From an uncultured Oscillospiraceae bacterium (GTDB taxonomy: Bacteria > Bacillota > Clostridia > Oscillospirales > Oscillospiraceae): a DNA stretch of 11,586 bases. The translations under genes were made by a program, and so were the position numbers. The notes below the pieces were generated by a model. That model ran no database searches, was not told the DNA's origin, and worked only from the letters and a program-made list of their open reading frames with translations. Location: assembly GCA_900763685.1 (NCBI GenBank), contig CAAFLF010000035.1:1-11586 (forward strand), written 5' to 3'. Positions 1 to 4,345 of this stretch are shown piece by piece. Within the stretch, counting starts at the first letter, position 1; every line of letters starts with the position of its first letter.

Positions 1-181
1 GGCCGCCGCTCAGGAAGGCACCCTGCGTTACACCAACGCCGGTTACACCGCTCCCGAGGGCGCTTGGCTGAAGCCCTCCAGCGAGATCACCTGGGTCGAC
101 CGTGACGTCGAGTACCTCACCGCCAACAAGGACGCCATCCTTGAGCACTGGAACAGCCTGCTGGCTGACGTTCAGGGCTGA
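1..181 (+). CDS. C-terminal fragment, probable ABC transporter substrate-binding protein (5' truncated)
   Basis: An open frame enters from the left edge (first full codon at base 2) and ends at TGA 179-181, giving the last 59 residues of a protein. The tail contains SEITWVDRDVEYLTANKDA followed by ILEHWNSLL. It resembles the end of periplasmic-binding-protein-like iron or small-solute receptors, which often finish with an acidic/aromatic stretch and an 'ENK..IL..W' helix; this family call is from memory of the pattern. Codon choice is unlike the neighbours: it favours CGT, GGT and GCT over CGG/CGC, as expected for a very highly expressed gene such as an extracytoplasmic binding lipoprotein. 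The rest of the gene, including any lipobox, lies outside the window. A perfect terminator follows after 32 bases, so this is the last gene of its transcript. That it is the end of a real gene is secure; the exact family is not. Confidence 0.6.
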   Translation, partial: AAAQEGTLRYTNAGYTAPEGAWLKPSSEITWVDRDVEYLTANKDAILEHWNSLLADVQG

Positions 182-213
182 TCGGAGCGCCTGAAGGCAC
201 GCTGAAAAGCAGT

Positions 214-245
214 AAAGAGCCCCGGCCATCGGCCGGGGCTCTTTT
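214..245 (+). terminator. Rho-independent terminator after the partial gene
   Basis: A perfect 14-bp stem (214-227 with 231-244) with a 3-base ATC loop, GC-rich in the middle and A/T at the base, ends in TTTT (242-245). It closes the transcript of the truncated first gene and insulates it from the araD promoter 23 bases further on. Confidence 0.93.
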
Positions 246-267
246 CCACCCGAGCCCGGTAGACCCC

Positions 268-297
268 TTGACAGAACCCCGCGAAATGGGGTATCCT
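268..297 (+). promoter_or_regulatory. Sigma-A-type promoter of araD with a palindrome at the start site
   Basis: A perfect -35 box TTGACA (268-273) is followed after 18 bases by a TATCCT -10 box (292-297). Around the -10 end and expected start site lies the perfect 10-base palindrome CTACCGGTAG (296-305). The 8-mer CCGGTAGA occurs both at 256-263, just upstream of -35, and at 299-306, just downstream of -10. Sites flanking a promoter in this way suit a repressor operator, but no binding protein can be named from the window. The short inverted repeat ACCCC/GGGGT (276-280, 288-292) lies in the spacer. Confidence 0.75.
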
Positions 298-347
298 ACC
301 GGTAGAAAAACGATTACCCGCCGACCCGGTGGGGGAAGGAGCCGTAT

Positions 348-1043
348 ATGTGGGAGGAACTGAAGCAGGAAGTTTGCCGGGAGAACAAGCGTCTGCCGGA
401 GTATGGTCTCGTGGTCCTGACCTGGGGCAACGTCTCCGCCAGGACCCCGGATGGGGAGCACGTCATCATCAAGCCCTCCGGGGTGGATTACGCCTCCATG
501 ACGCCGGAGCAGATGGTGGTGACGGACCTGCAGGGCAATATCGTGGAGGGAGATCTGCGGCCCTCCTCGGACCTTGCCACCCATCTGGAGATCTACCGTA
601 GCTTCCCGGAAGTCGGCGGCGTGGTCCACACCCACTCCCGCTTCGCCGCCTCCCTGGCCCAGGCGGAGCGGGACCTGCCCTGCTACGGCACCACCCATGC
701 CGACTACTTCTACGGCGCCGTCCCCTGCACCCGGCACCTGACGGAAGCCGAGATCACGGAGGATTACGAGGGCAACACCGGCAAGGTCATCGTGGAGACC
801 TTCCGGGGCCGGGGCATCGACCCCATGGCAGTCCCCGCCGTCCTGGTTTGCAAGCACGGCCCCTTCACCTGGGGCAAGACCTGCGCCAAGGCCGTGGAGA
901 ACGCCCTGGTGCTGGAGGAGTGCGCCCACATGGCCCGCCTCACGGAGCAGTTCGCCCCCGGCGTGGCCCCCGCCCCCAGCTATCTGCAGGATAAGCACTA
1001 TTTCCGCAAGCATGGGCCGAATGCCTACTATGGGCAGAAGTGA
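348..1043 (+). CDS. araD: L-ribulose-5-phosphate 4-epimerase
   Basis: This class II aldolase-fold enzyme interconverts L-ribulose 5-phosphate and D-xylulose 5-phosphate, passing arabinose carbon into the pentose phosphate pathway in the cytoplasm. The 231-aa length equals that of E. coli AraD. The N-terminal LTWGNVSAR and IKPSGVDY segments are the phosphate-binding part of the family. Metal ligands are visible as His94 and His96 in VVHTHSR and His170 in CKHGPF, with Asp75 in RPSSD. The epimerase-specific residues are present: Asp119 in TTHADYFYG, His217 in QDKHYFRKHG and Tyr228 in AYYGQ, each one position earlier than in E. coli. They favour epimerase over fuculose-phosphate aldolase. The start is fixed by AAGGAG at 336-341, 6 bases before ATG. 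The gene is monocistronic between its own promoter and terminator, with no araA or araB beside it. A paralogue used for ascorbate or lyxose breakdown (UlaF/SgbE type) cannot be excluded. Confidence 0.95.
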   Translation: MWEELKQEVCRENKRLPEYGLVVLTWGNVSARTPDGEHVIIKPSGVDYASMTPEQMVVTDLQGNIVEGDLRPSSDLATHLEIYRSFPEVGGVVHTHSRFAASLAQAERDLPCYGTTHADYFYGAVPCTRHLTEAEITEDYEGNTGKVIVETFRGRGIDPMAVPAVLVCKHGPFTWGKTCAKAVENALVLEECAHMARLTEQFAPGVAPAPSYLQDKHYFRKHGPNAYYGQK

Positions 1044-1061
1044 TTTCCCCGCGTAAGAGAA

Positions 1062-1099
1062 CGATGTCCAGAAGCGTAGCTTCCGGGCATCGCTTTTTT
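1062..1099 (+). terminator. Rho-independent terminator of araD
   Basis: A 14-position stem (1062-1075 with 1079-1092) contains one A-C mismatch and one G-U pair, has a GTA loop and is followed by TTTTTT (1094-1099). The T-tract overlaps the stop codon of the small minus-strand gene at 1098-1100, so the two genes converge tail to tail. In the opposite direction the hairpin is followed only by a broken T-run and may also serve the minus-strand gene weakly. Confidence 0.88.
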
Positions 1100-1247
1100 A
1101 ATCCTCCGCCAAGTAGCGCTCCTCCGCCTCCATCTGGGCGTGGATCAGGATGTTCCGGGCGGTTTCCGGGGCGTCTGTCTCCAAATGCCCCAAAGCGTCC
1201 GTGATGGCGTTGAAGAGAAAATGGTAAAGCGAAGCGTAGTCCGGCAT
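1098..1247 (-). CDS. Small helical protein of unknown function (49 aa)
   Basis: This short gene reads on the minus strand from ATG (1247-1245) to TAA (1100-1098). It begins MPDYASLYHFLFNAITDAL and ends HAQMEAEERYLAED. A strong GGGGGAG ribosome-binding site (1259-1253) sits 5 bases before the ATG, the best evidence that it is translated. The protein is predicted largely helical, acidic at the C-terminus, with no signal peptide or membrane span. An 'MPDY..LY..LFNA..DAL' start with a C-terminal 'AQ..AEE.Y' helix matches, from memory, short uncharacterised proteins found repeatedly in gut Clostridia, often beside phage or integrative-element genes; no function is known to me. It diverges from the ribbon-helix-helix pair across a 111-base AT-rich gap and may belong to the same accessory cassette. 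I am sure it is a gene, not what it does. Confidence 0.78.
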   Translation of the reverse strand: MPDYASLYHFLFNAITDALGHLETDAPETARNILIHAQMEAEERYLAED

Positions 1248-1358
1248 CTGAACTCCCCCAATAAACATATATTAGATATATTTTGCGTTCATGCGGGCAA
1301 TGGTAACACAAAATGGGACTAATGTAAATGCATATTGTATCTATTTTGGAGGAATACC
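1248..1358. promoter_or_regulatory. AT-rich divergent control region between the 49-aa gene and the RHH pair
   Basis: This 111-base gap is markedly more AT-rich than the rest of the window and must drive both directions. It holds a TAGATA hexamer at 1273-1278 and its inverse, TATCTA, at 1338-1343. TAGA is the core of the operator half-site known for phage P22 Arc, the family to which the downstream proteins belong. The repeat ATATAT-TAG-ATATAT (about 1267-1281) overlaps the first copy. No textbook -35/-10 pair stands out on either strand; TTGCCC...TATCTA on the minus strand is the best weak candidate. The plus-strand GGAGGA (1348-1353) is the RBS of the first RHH gene. Confidence 0.45.
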
Positions 1359-1520
1359 ATGGCCATTAAGAGCTTATCCATCCGCATCGACGAGGAGCTG
1401 CTGCACAAGCTGCACATCGTGGCGGACTACGAGGGCCGCAGCGCCAACAGCGAGATCCTGATCCTTATCCGGAACGCCGTGGCGGAGTACGAACGTGAAA
1501 ACGGAAAGATCGAGCTATGA
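1359..1520 (+). CDS. Arc-type ribbon-helix-helix DNA-binding protein 1 (53 aa)
   Basis: A 53-aa protein with the full Arc/MetJ-type ribbon-helix-helix fold and nothing else. Residues 5-10 (SLSIRI) would form the beta strand inserted in the DNA major groove. DEELLHKLHIVADYEGRS is helix A plus the turn, and SANSEILILIRNAVAEYERE is helix B. The GRSANSEI turn is close to GRSVNSEI of phage P22 Arc. By alignment with Arc, the DNA-contact triad (Gln9-Asn11-Arg13 in Arc) is Ser5-Ser7-Arg9 here. Such proteins act as dimers or higher oligomers on inverted operators. I chose ATG 1359 because GGAGGA (1348-1353) lies 5 bases upstream; an in-frame TTG at 1335 has no site and would disrupt the compact fold. 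Its stop overlaps the next ATG (ATGA), implying translational coupling and probably autoregulation. Family and start are secure; the target is inferred. Confidence 0.88.
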   Translation: MAIKSLSIRIDEELLHKLHIVADYEGRSANSEILILIRNAVAEYERENGKIEL

Positions 1521-1690
1521 GTACAGACGAGAAGAGCCGTTATACCCTGCGCACAGAACAGGAGCTTCTGGATAAGTTGGGCTATATCGCCGGGTATGAG
1601 GGACGCACCAAGAACCGGGAGCTGGAACAGCTCATCAAGCGCCGCATCCGGGAGTTTGAGGCGGAACACGGCAAGATCGAGCTGTCATGA
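1517..1690 (+). CDS. Arc-type ribbon-helix-helix DNA-binding protein 2, paralogue of the preceding gene (57 aa)
   Basis: This gene starts at ATG 1517, inside the stop of the previous RHH gene (ATGA overlap), and ends at TGA 1688-1690. It encodes 57 aa opening MSTDEKSRYTLRTEQELLDK. It aligns without gaps over 49 residues with its neighbour, about 23 identical, including LLxKL, the YEGR turn and the C-terminal GKIEL. It is therefore a tandem duplicate. The presumed DNA-contact strand differs: RYTLRT against SLSIRI, so the aligned triad is Arg8-Thr10-Arg12. Different reading residues but a conserved dimer scaffold suggest a heterodimer or two related operators. The turn has changed from SANSE to TKNRE, and helix B is more basic (IKRRIREF). 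A bidirectional terminator begins 12 bases after the stop. Alternatives are an antitoxin-like role, but no toxin-sized partner adjoins it. That it is a real gene is very likely given the overlap and homology. Confidence 0.85.
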   Translation: MSTDEKSRYTLRTEQELLDKLGYIAGYEGRTKNRELEQLIKRRIREFEAEHGKIELS

Positions 1691-1702
1691 AGCGGAGTCA
1701 CG

Positions 1703-1741
1703 AAAACATCCCGCCGAGGCATTGCCTCGGCGGGATGTTTT
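1703..1741. terminator. Bidirectional terminator between the RHH pair and the carboxypeptidase
   Basis: A perfect 18-bp inverted repeat (1703-1720 with 1724-1741) with a 3-base loop begins AAAA and ends TTTT. It can therefore stop transcription of the RHH pair from the left and of the minus-strand carboxypeptidase, whose stop codon is at 1757-1755, from the right. Confidence 0.93.
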
Positions 1742-1754
1742 ATTATTCGTTCTC

Positions 1755-3128
1755 TCAGAATCCTCTCTTGCGGCCCTTGTAGTTCCGGCTGGGGCGGACA
1801 TTTTTGCCGTAGCGGTAGCGTCGGCGGCCGATGGTCAGCTTCCAGATAAGGAGCGCCAGCAGCAGCCCCACCACCAGGACCACGACGATCTTCACGATGG
1901 GCTTCGCCAGCACCGCCTTTACCTGGGCCAGCAGCACCAGGGAGCGGGAGGCGTCGATGTCGTTCAGCGCCACGAGGGGGATGGTGGCGTACTCCGTGTC
2001 CCCATAGCTGAGGACCACCTCCGCCAGCACCTCGCCGGCCTGGACCGGCGCCTCCGCCGACTCCTTCTCAAAGCGGATGACCCGCTTGAGATCGTCCGAG
2101 GAGAGGGCGTTGGGCAGCAGCACCACCACGTCCTCCGCGGGATGCAGCACCACGCTGTTGGTCTCCTGGGAGAGGGTCACGGGGATGGAGGCCAGCATGT
2201 CGTTGACGGACTGGACGGTCTTGTAGGAGAAGTTCTCAAAGCCCCACTCAAAGAGCCGCTTCGTCTCGGAGAAGCTCTTCACGTCGGCCTTGCCGCTGGC
2301 GTCCACCACCCGCTCGCAGCCCATCACCACGCTGAGGAAGCGCAGGTCGCCCTTCTCGGCGCTGGAGACCAGGCAATACCCGGCGTCCGAGGTGGAGCCG
2401 GTCTTGATGCCGTGGGCGCTGCGGTAGCGGTAGCCCAGGGCCCGCCAGGTGTCCAGGAGGTAGTTGGTGGTCCGCAGCACCCGCTCCGAGGAGAGGTTGG
2501 TGGCGGGGATGACCTCTTTGATGCTGTCGCAGATGGGGAGGAAATCCGGGTATTTCAGGGCCTCCGAGGCGATGAGGTACAGGTCCCAGGCGGAGGTATA
2601 GTGCTGGGGATCATGGAGCCCGGTGGGGTTCACGAAGTGGGTGTTCTCGCAGCCCAGGGCCTCCGCCTCGGCGTTCATCTCCTCCACGAAGGCGCTGACG
2701 GAGCCGGAGACGGTCTCCGCCAGGATGGTCCCCGCCTCGTTGGCGGAGACGATGAGAAGGCACTGGAGGAGCTGCCGCACCGTCAGGACCTCCCCGGCCT
2801 TGATCCCGGCGGAGGAGCCGTCGTCGTGGAGGGTATCAAAGGCGGACTCGCTGGCGGTGACACTCTGGTCCATGGTGAGCTTGCCCTCATCCACCGCCCG
2901 GAGCACCAGCAGGGCCGTCATGATCTTGGTGAGGCTCGCGGGGTAGAGCTGTTCGTGCTCATTCTTGGCGTAGACGGGTTTGCCGGTGTTCTGGTCCACC
3001 AGCAGGGCGGCCTTGGCCTGGATGTCGATGCTGGGCAGGGTCTTGTCCTCCGCCGCCCCTGCCAGGGGGCAGAGGGTCAGCAGCAGGACGGCGCAGAAAA
3101 AAGCCGAGAAAAAGCGGCGGAATCTCAT
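1755..3128 (-). CDS. D-alanyl-D-alanine carboxypeptidase (S11 family, DacF/PBP5-like) with C-terminal membrane anchor
   Basis: This low-molecular-weight penicillin-binding protein trims the terminal D-alanine from peptidoglycan stem peptides outside the membrane. With start 3128 it has 457 aa: signal peptide about 1-26 (cut near AGA-AED), then the catalytic domain. Its three motifs are Ser65-Leu-Thr-Lys68 in YPASLTKIM, Ser128-Ala-Asn130 in VSANEAG and Lys242-Thr-Gly244 in HGIKTGS. A PBP5-C-like beta domain covers about 300-395. Instead of the usual amphipathic anchor, residues about 409-430 form a strong hydrophobic helix, followed by a roughly 25-residue Arg/Lys-rich tail that would be cytoplasmic. 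I chose ATG 3128 because GGGAG lies 8 bases upstream; ATG 3134 would leave only 2 bases, and longer frames run through the promoter. LTLC is not a proper lipobox. The gene is monocistronic and divergent from the comEA operon. DacF and DacB cannot be told apart here. Confidence 0.93.
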   Translation of the reverse strand: MRFRRFFSAFFCAVLLLTLCPLAGAAEDKTLPSIDIQAKAALLVDQNTGKPVYAKNEHEQLYPASLTKIMTALLVLRAVDEGKLTMDQSVTASESAFDTLHDDGSSAGIKAGEVLTVRQLLQCLLIVSANEAGTILAETVSGSVSAFVEEMNAEAEALGCENTHFVNPTGLHDPQHYTSAWDLYLIASEALKYPDFLPICDSIKEVIPATNLSSERVLRTTNYLLDTWRALGYRYRSAHGIKTGSTSDAGYCLVSSAEKGDLRFLSVVMGCERVVDASGKADVKSFSETKRLFEWGFENFSYKTVQSVNDMLASIPVTLSQETNSVVLHPAEDVVVLLPNALSSDDLKRVIRFEKESAEAPVQAGEVLAEVVLSYGDTEYATIPLVALNDIDASRSLVLLAQVKAVLAKPIVKIVVVLVVGLLLALLIWKLTIGRRRYRYGKNVRPSRNYKGRKRGF

Positions 3129-3134
3129 ATCCAT

Positions 3135-3141
3135 CTCTCCC
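3135..3141 (-). promoter_or_regulatory. Ribosome-binding site deciding the carboxypeptidase start
   Basis: The minus strand reads GGGAGAG here (GGGAG at 3141-3137). The distance from GGGAG to ATG 3128 is 8 bases, a normal spacing, but to ATG 3134 only 2. This favours the start MRFRRFF over MDMRFRR. Confidence 0.65.
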
Positions 3142-3147
3142 GATCTG

Positions 3148-3156
3148 TGGTATAGT
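3148..3156 (+). promoter_or_regulatory. Candidate extended -10 promoter of the comEA-regulator operon
   Basis: TGG followed by TATAGT (3151-3156) makes an extended -10 element; the -35 position (3128-3133, TATCCA) is weak, which is common with extended -10 promoters. A start near 3163 would give a leader of roughly 87 bases to ATG 3250. No better promoter was seen before the operon. Confidence 0.45.
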
Positions 3157-3160
3157 AAGA

Positions 3161-3191
3161 GGGAAGGGGGCGAACGCGCCCCGCGGTTCCC
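3161..3191. other. GC-rich hairpin shared by two divergent leaders
   Basis: GGGGCG (3167-3172) pairs with CGCCCC (3177-3182) across the loop AACG, and an outer GGGAA/TTCCC pair (3161-3165 with 3187-3191) extends it with a bulge. No T-run follows in either direction, so it is not a standard terminator. It lies within the predicted leaders of both the minus-strand carboxypeptidase and the plus-strand ComEA operon. It could stabilise the RNAs or limit transcription or translation. Confidence 0.5.
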
Positions 3192-3212
3192 GAAAAAACG
3201 ACTGATAAAGAC

Positions 3213-3241
3213 AGTATAGCAAAAAACGCGGAGGAGTTCAA
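3213..3241 (-). promoter_or_regulatory. Extended -10 sigma-A promoter of the carboxypeptidase
   Basis: On the minus strand TTGAAC (3241-3236) and TATACT (3218-3213) are separated by exactly 17 bases. The -10 is preceded by TGC, making an extended -10. Transcription would start near 3206 and give a leader of about 78 bases. The -35 box lies within the untranslated region and ribosome-binding site of the divergent ComEA-like gene. Confidence 0.82.
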
Positions 3242-3249
3242 CTGCCGAC

Positions 3250-3690
3250 ATGAGAGGAAAACTTGGGAAAACCGAAAAATGCCTCCTGGCGGCGGCCGCG
3301 GCCTTCCTCCTGCTGACGGCGCTCCTCCAGGCCCGGGACGCCGGCCGCTCCGCCGAGGGCGGCTTCCTGGTGACCACGGCGGCGGGGGAGGACTTCTCCT
3401 ACGAGACGCCGGAGCCCCTGGACCTGAACCGTGCCACGGTGGAAGAGCTGATGACGCTTCCCGGGGTGGGGGAGGTCCTGGCGGAGCGGATCGTCGCCTA
3501 CCGGGAAGAGCACGGCCCCTTCACCAGTGCGGAGGAGCTGCTGAATGTCTCCGGCATCGGCGAGAAGAAGCTGGAGGCCCTCCTGCCGGAGGTCACGGTG
3601 GGGGAGAGCGGAACGGATGAAGAGACCGCCGGGGGGGTCCCGGCGGAGGACGGAAAGGGGGAGTCCCATGCGGATCCTAGTGGTGGATGA
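3250..3690 (+). CDS. ComEA-like membrane-anchored helix-hairpin-helix DNA-binding protein
   Basis: A 146-aa protein with one N-terminal membrane helix (about residues 11-26), a short linker and a tandem helix-hairpin-helix domain at about 57-117. The domain begins LDLNRATVEELMTLPGVGEV and has the two hairpins PGVGEV (71-76) and SGIGEK (101-106). This is the layout of ComEA, the double-stranded-DNA receptor that pulls DNA across the wall during transformation. Here it stands without comEB/comEC, so a competence role is not shown. The C-terminal tail (118-146) is Gly/Glu-rich and low-complexity, and its last residues are read through the start of the next gene. ATG 3250 is the only possible start in frame. 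Its GAGGAG (3231-3236) is 13 bases away, which is long and suggests inefficient translation. The last 23 bases overlap the response-regulator gene in another frame, implying coupling. Confidence 0.85.
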   Translation: MRGKLGKTEKCLLAAAAAFLLLTALLQARDAGRSAEGGFLVTTAAGEDFSYETPEPLDLNRATVEELMTLPGVGEVLAERIVAYREEHGPFTSAEELLNVSGIGEKKLEALLPEVTVGESGTDEETAGGVPAEDGKGESHADPSGG

Positions 3691-4345
3691 CGAGAAGCTC
3701 TTAGTGAAGGGCATAAAATTTAACCTGGAGAACGAGGGCTATGAGGTGGACTGCGCCTACGACGGCGCCGCCGCCGTGGAGCTGGCCCGGAACGGCCGCT
3801 TCGACCTCATCATCCTGGACGTGATGATGCCGGAGCTGGACGGGCTGGAGGCCTGCATGCGCGTCCGGGAGTTCTCCAACGTGCCCATCATCATGCTGAC
3901 GGCCAAGAGCGAGGACGCCGACAAGCTCATGGGCTTTGAGTCCGGGGCGGACGATTACCTGATAAAGCCCTTCAACATCCTGGAGCTGAAGGCCCGGGTC
4001 CGGGCCCTGCTCCGCCGGGCGGCTGGCACCCAGCGGGTCGCGGGGAAGAGCCTCTCCGCCGGGGGCATCACCCTGAATACCGAGGAGCGCTCCGCCAGCC
4101 TTGACGGCAAGGCCGTGGAGCTCACGGCGAAAGAGTATGACCTCATCGAGCTCCTCATGCGCAATCCCCGCCGGGTCTACAGCCGGGAGAACCTCATGAA
4201 CGTGGTCTGGGGCTACTCCTACGCCGGGGATTACCGCACGGTGGATGTCCACATCCGCCGCCTGCGGGAGAAGCTGGAGCGCAACCCGGCGGAGCCGGAG
4301 TACATTCTGACCAAGTGGGGAGTGGGCTACTATTTCAAGGGATAA
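3668..4345 (+). CDS. OmpR/PhoB-family response regulator
   Basis: A two-domain transcription factor of 225 aa, the usual size for the family. The receiver domain (about 1-115) has the acidic pair Asp7-Asp8, the phosphorylated Asp51 in LIILDVMMP, the switch Thr79 in IIMLTAK and Lys100 in YLIKPF. A winged-helix DNA-binding domain (about 130-225) contains LTAKEYDLIELLMRNP, the recognition helix region RTVDVHIRRLREKLE and the closing hairpin WGVGYYFKG. It would be phosphorylated by the kinase encoded directly downstream and bind direct repeats at its target promoters. ATG 3668 has GGGGGAG (3657-3663) just upstream; a longer frame from 3545 is only the shadow of the comEA frame. It is similar in build to PhoP, ResD and YycF regulators, and sequence alone does not identify the signal. 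The neighbouring lipoprotein and divergent carboxypeptidase suggest envelope functions. Confidence 0.95.
   Translation: MRILVVDDEKLLVKGIKFNLENEGYEVDCAYDGAAAVELARNGRFDLIILDVMMPELDGLEACMRVREFSNVPIIMLTAKSEDADKLMGFESGADDYLIKPFNILELKARVRALLRRAAGTQRVAGKSLSAGGITLNTEERSASLDGKAVELTAKEYDLIELLMRNPRRVYSRENLMNVVWGYSYAGDYRTVDVHIRRLREKLERNPAEPEYILTKWGVGYYFKG
4317..4322 (+). promoter_or_regulatory. Candidate ribosome-binding site for a non-ATG kinase start
   Basis: GGGGAG lies inside the end of the response-regulator gene, 9 bases before an in-frame ATT at 4332. The conventional kinase start GTG at 4419 has no purine-rich site before it. This is the reason for preferring the upstream start. Confidence 0.4.

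Noticed and set aside
117..1013. A 298-codon minus-strand frame across araD and the first terminator
   Set aside because: Opposite strand of a clear AraD; it would have to read through a terminator and promoter.
1335..1358. TTG start giving eight more residues to the first RHH protein
   Set aside because: No ribosome-binding site, whereas ATG 1359 has GGAGGA at ideal spacing and matches the compact RHH length.
1062..1741. Inverted repeats considered as transposon ends or attachment sites around the small-gene cassette
   Set aside because: Both are ordinary terminators with different sequences; no target-site duplication, transposase or integrase is visible.
3060..3075. Possible lipobox (LTLC) in the carboxypeptidase signal peptide
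   Set aside because: The residue before Cys is Leu, not Gly/Ala/Ser, and a good signal-peptidase I site (AGA-AED) follows.
1596..3155. A 519-codon plus-strand frame opposite the carboxypeptidase
   Set aside because: It is antisense to a protein with all S11 catalytic motifs, has no matching ribosome-binding site and overlaps the RHH genes and terminator.
3129..3377. Longer N-terminus for the carboxypeptidase (starts up to 3377)
   Set aside because: It runs through the promoter and the comEA coding region and would bury the signal peptide.
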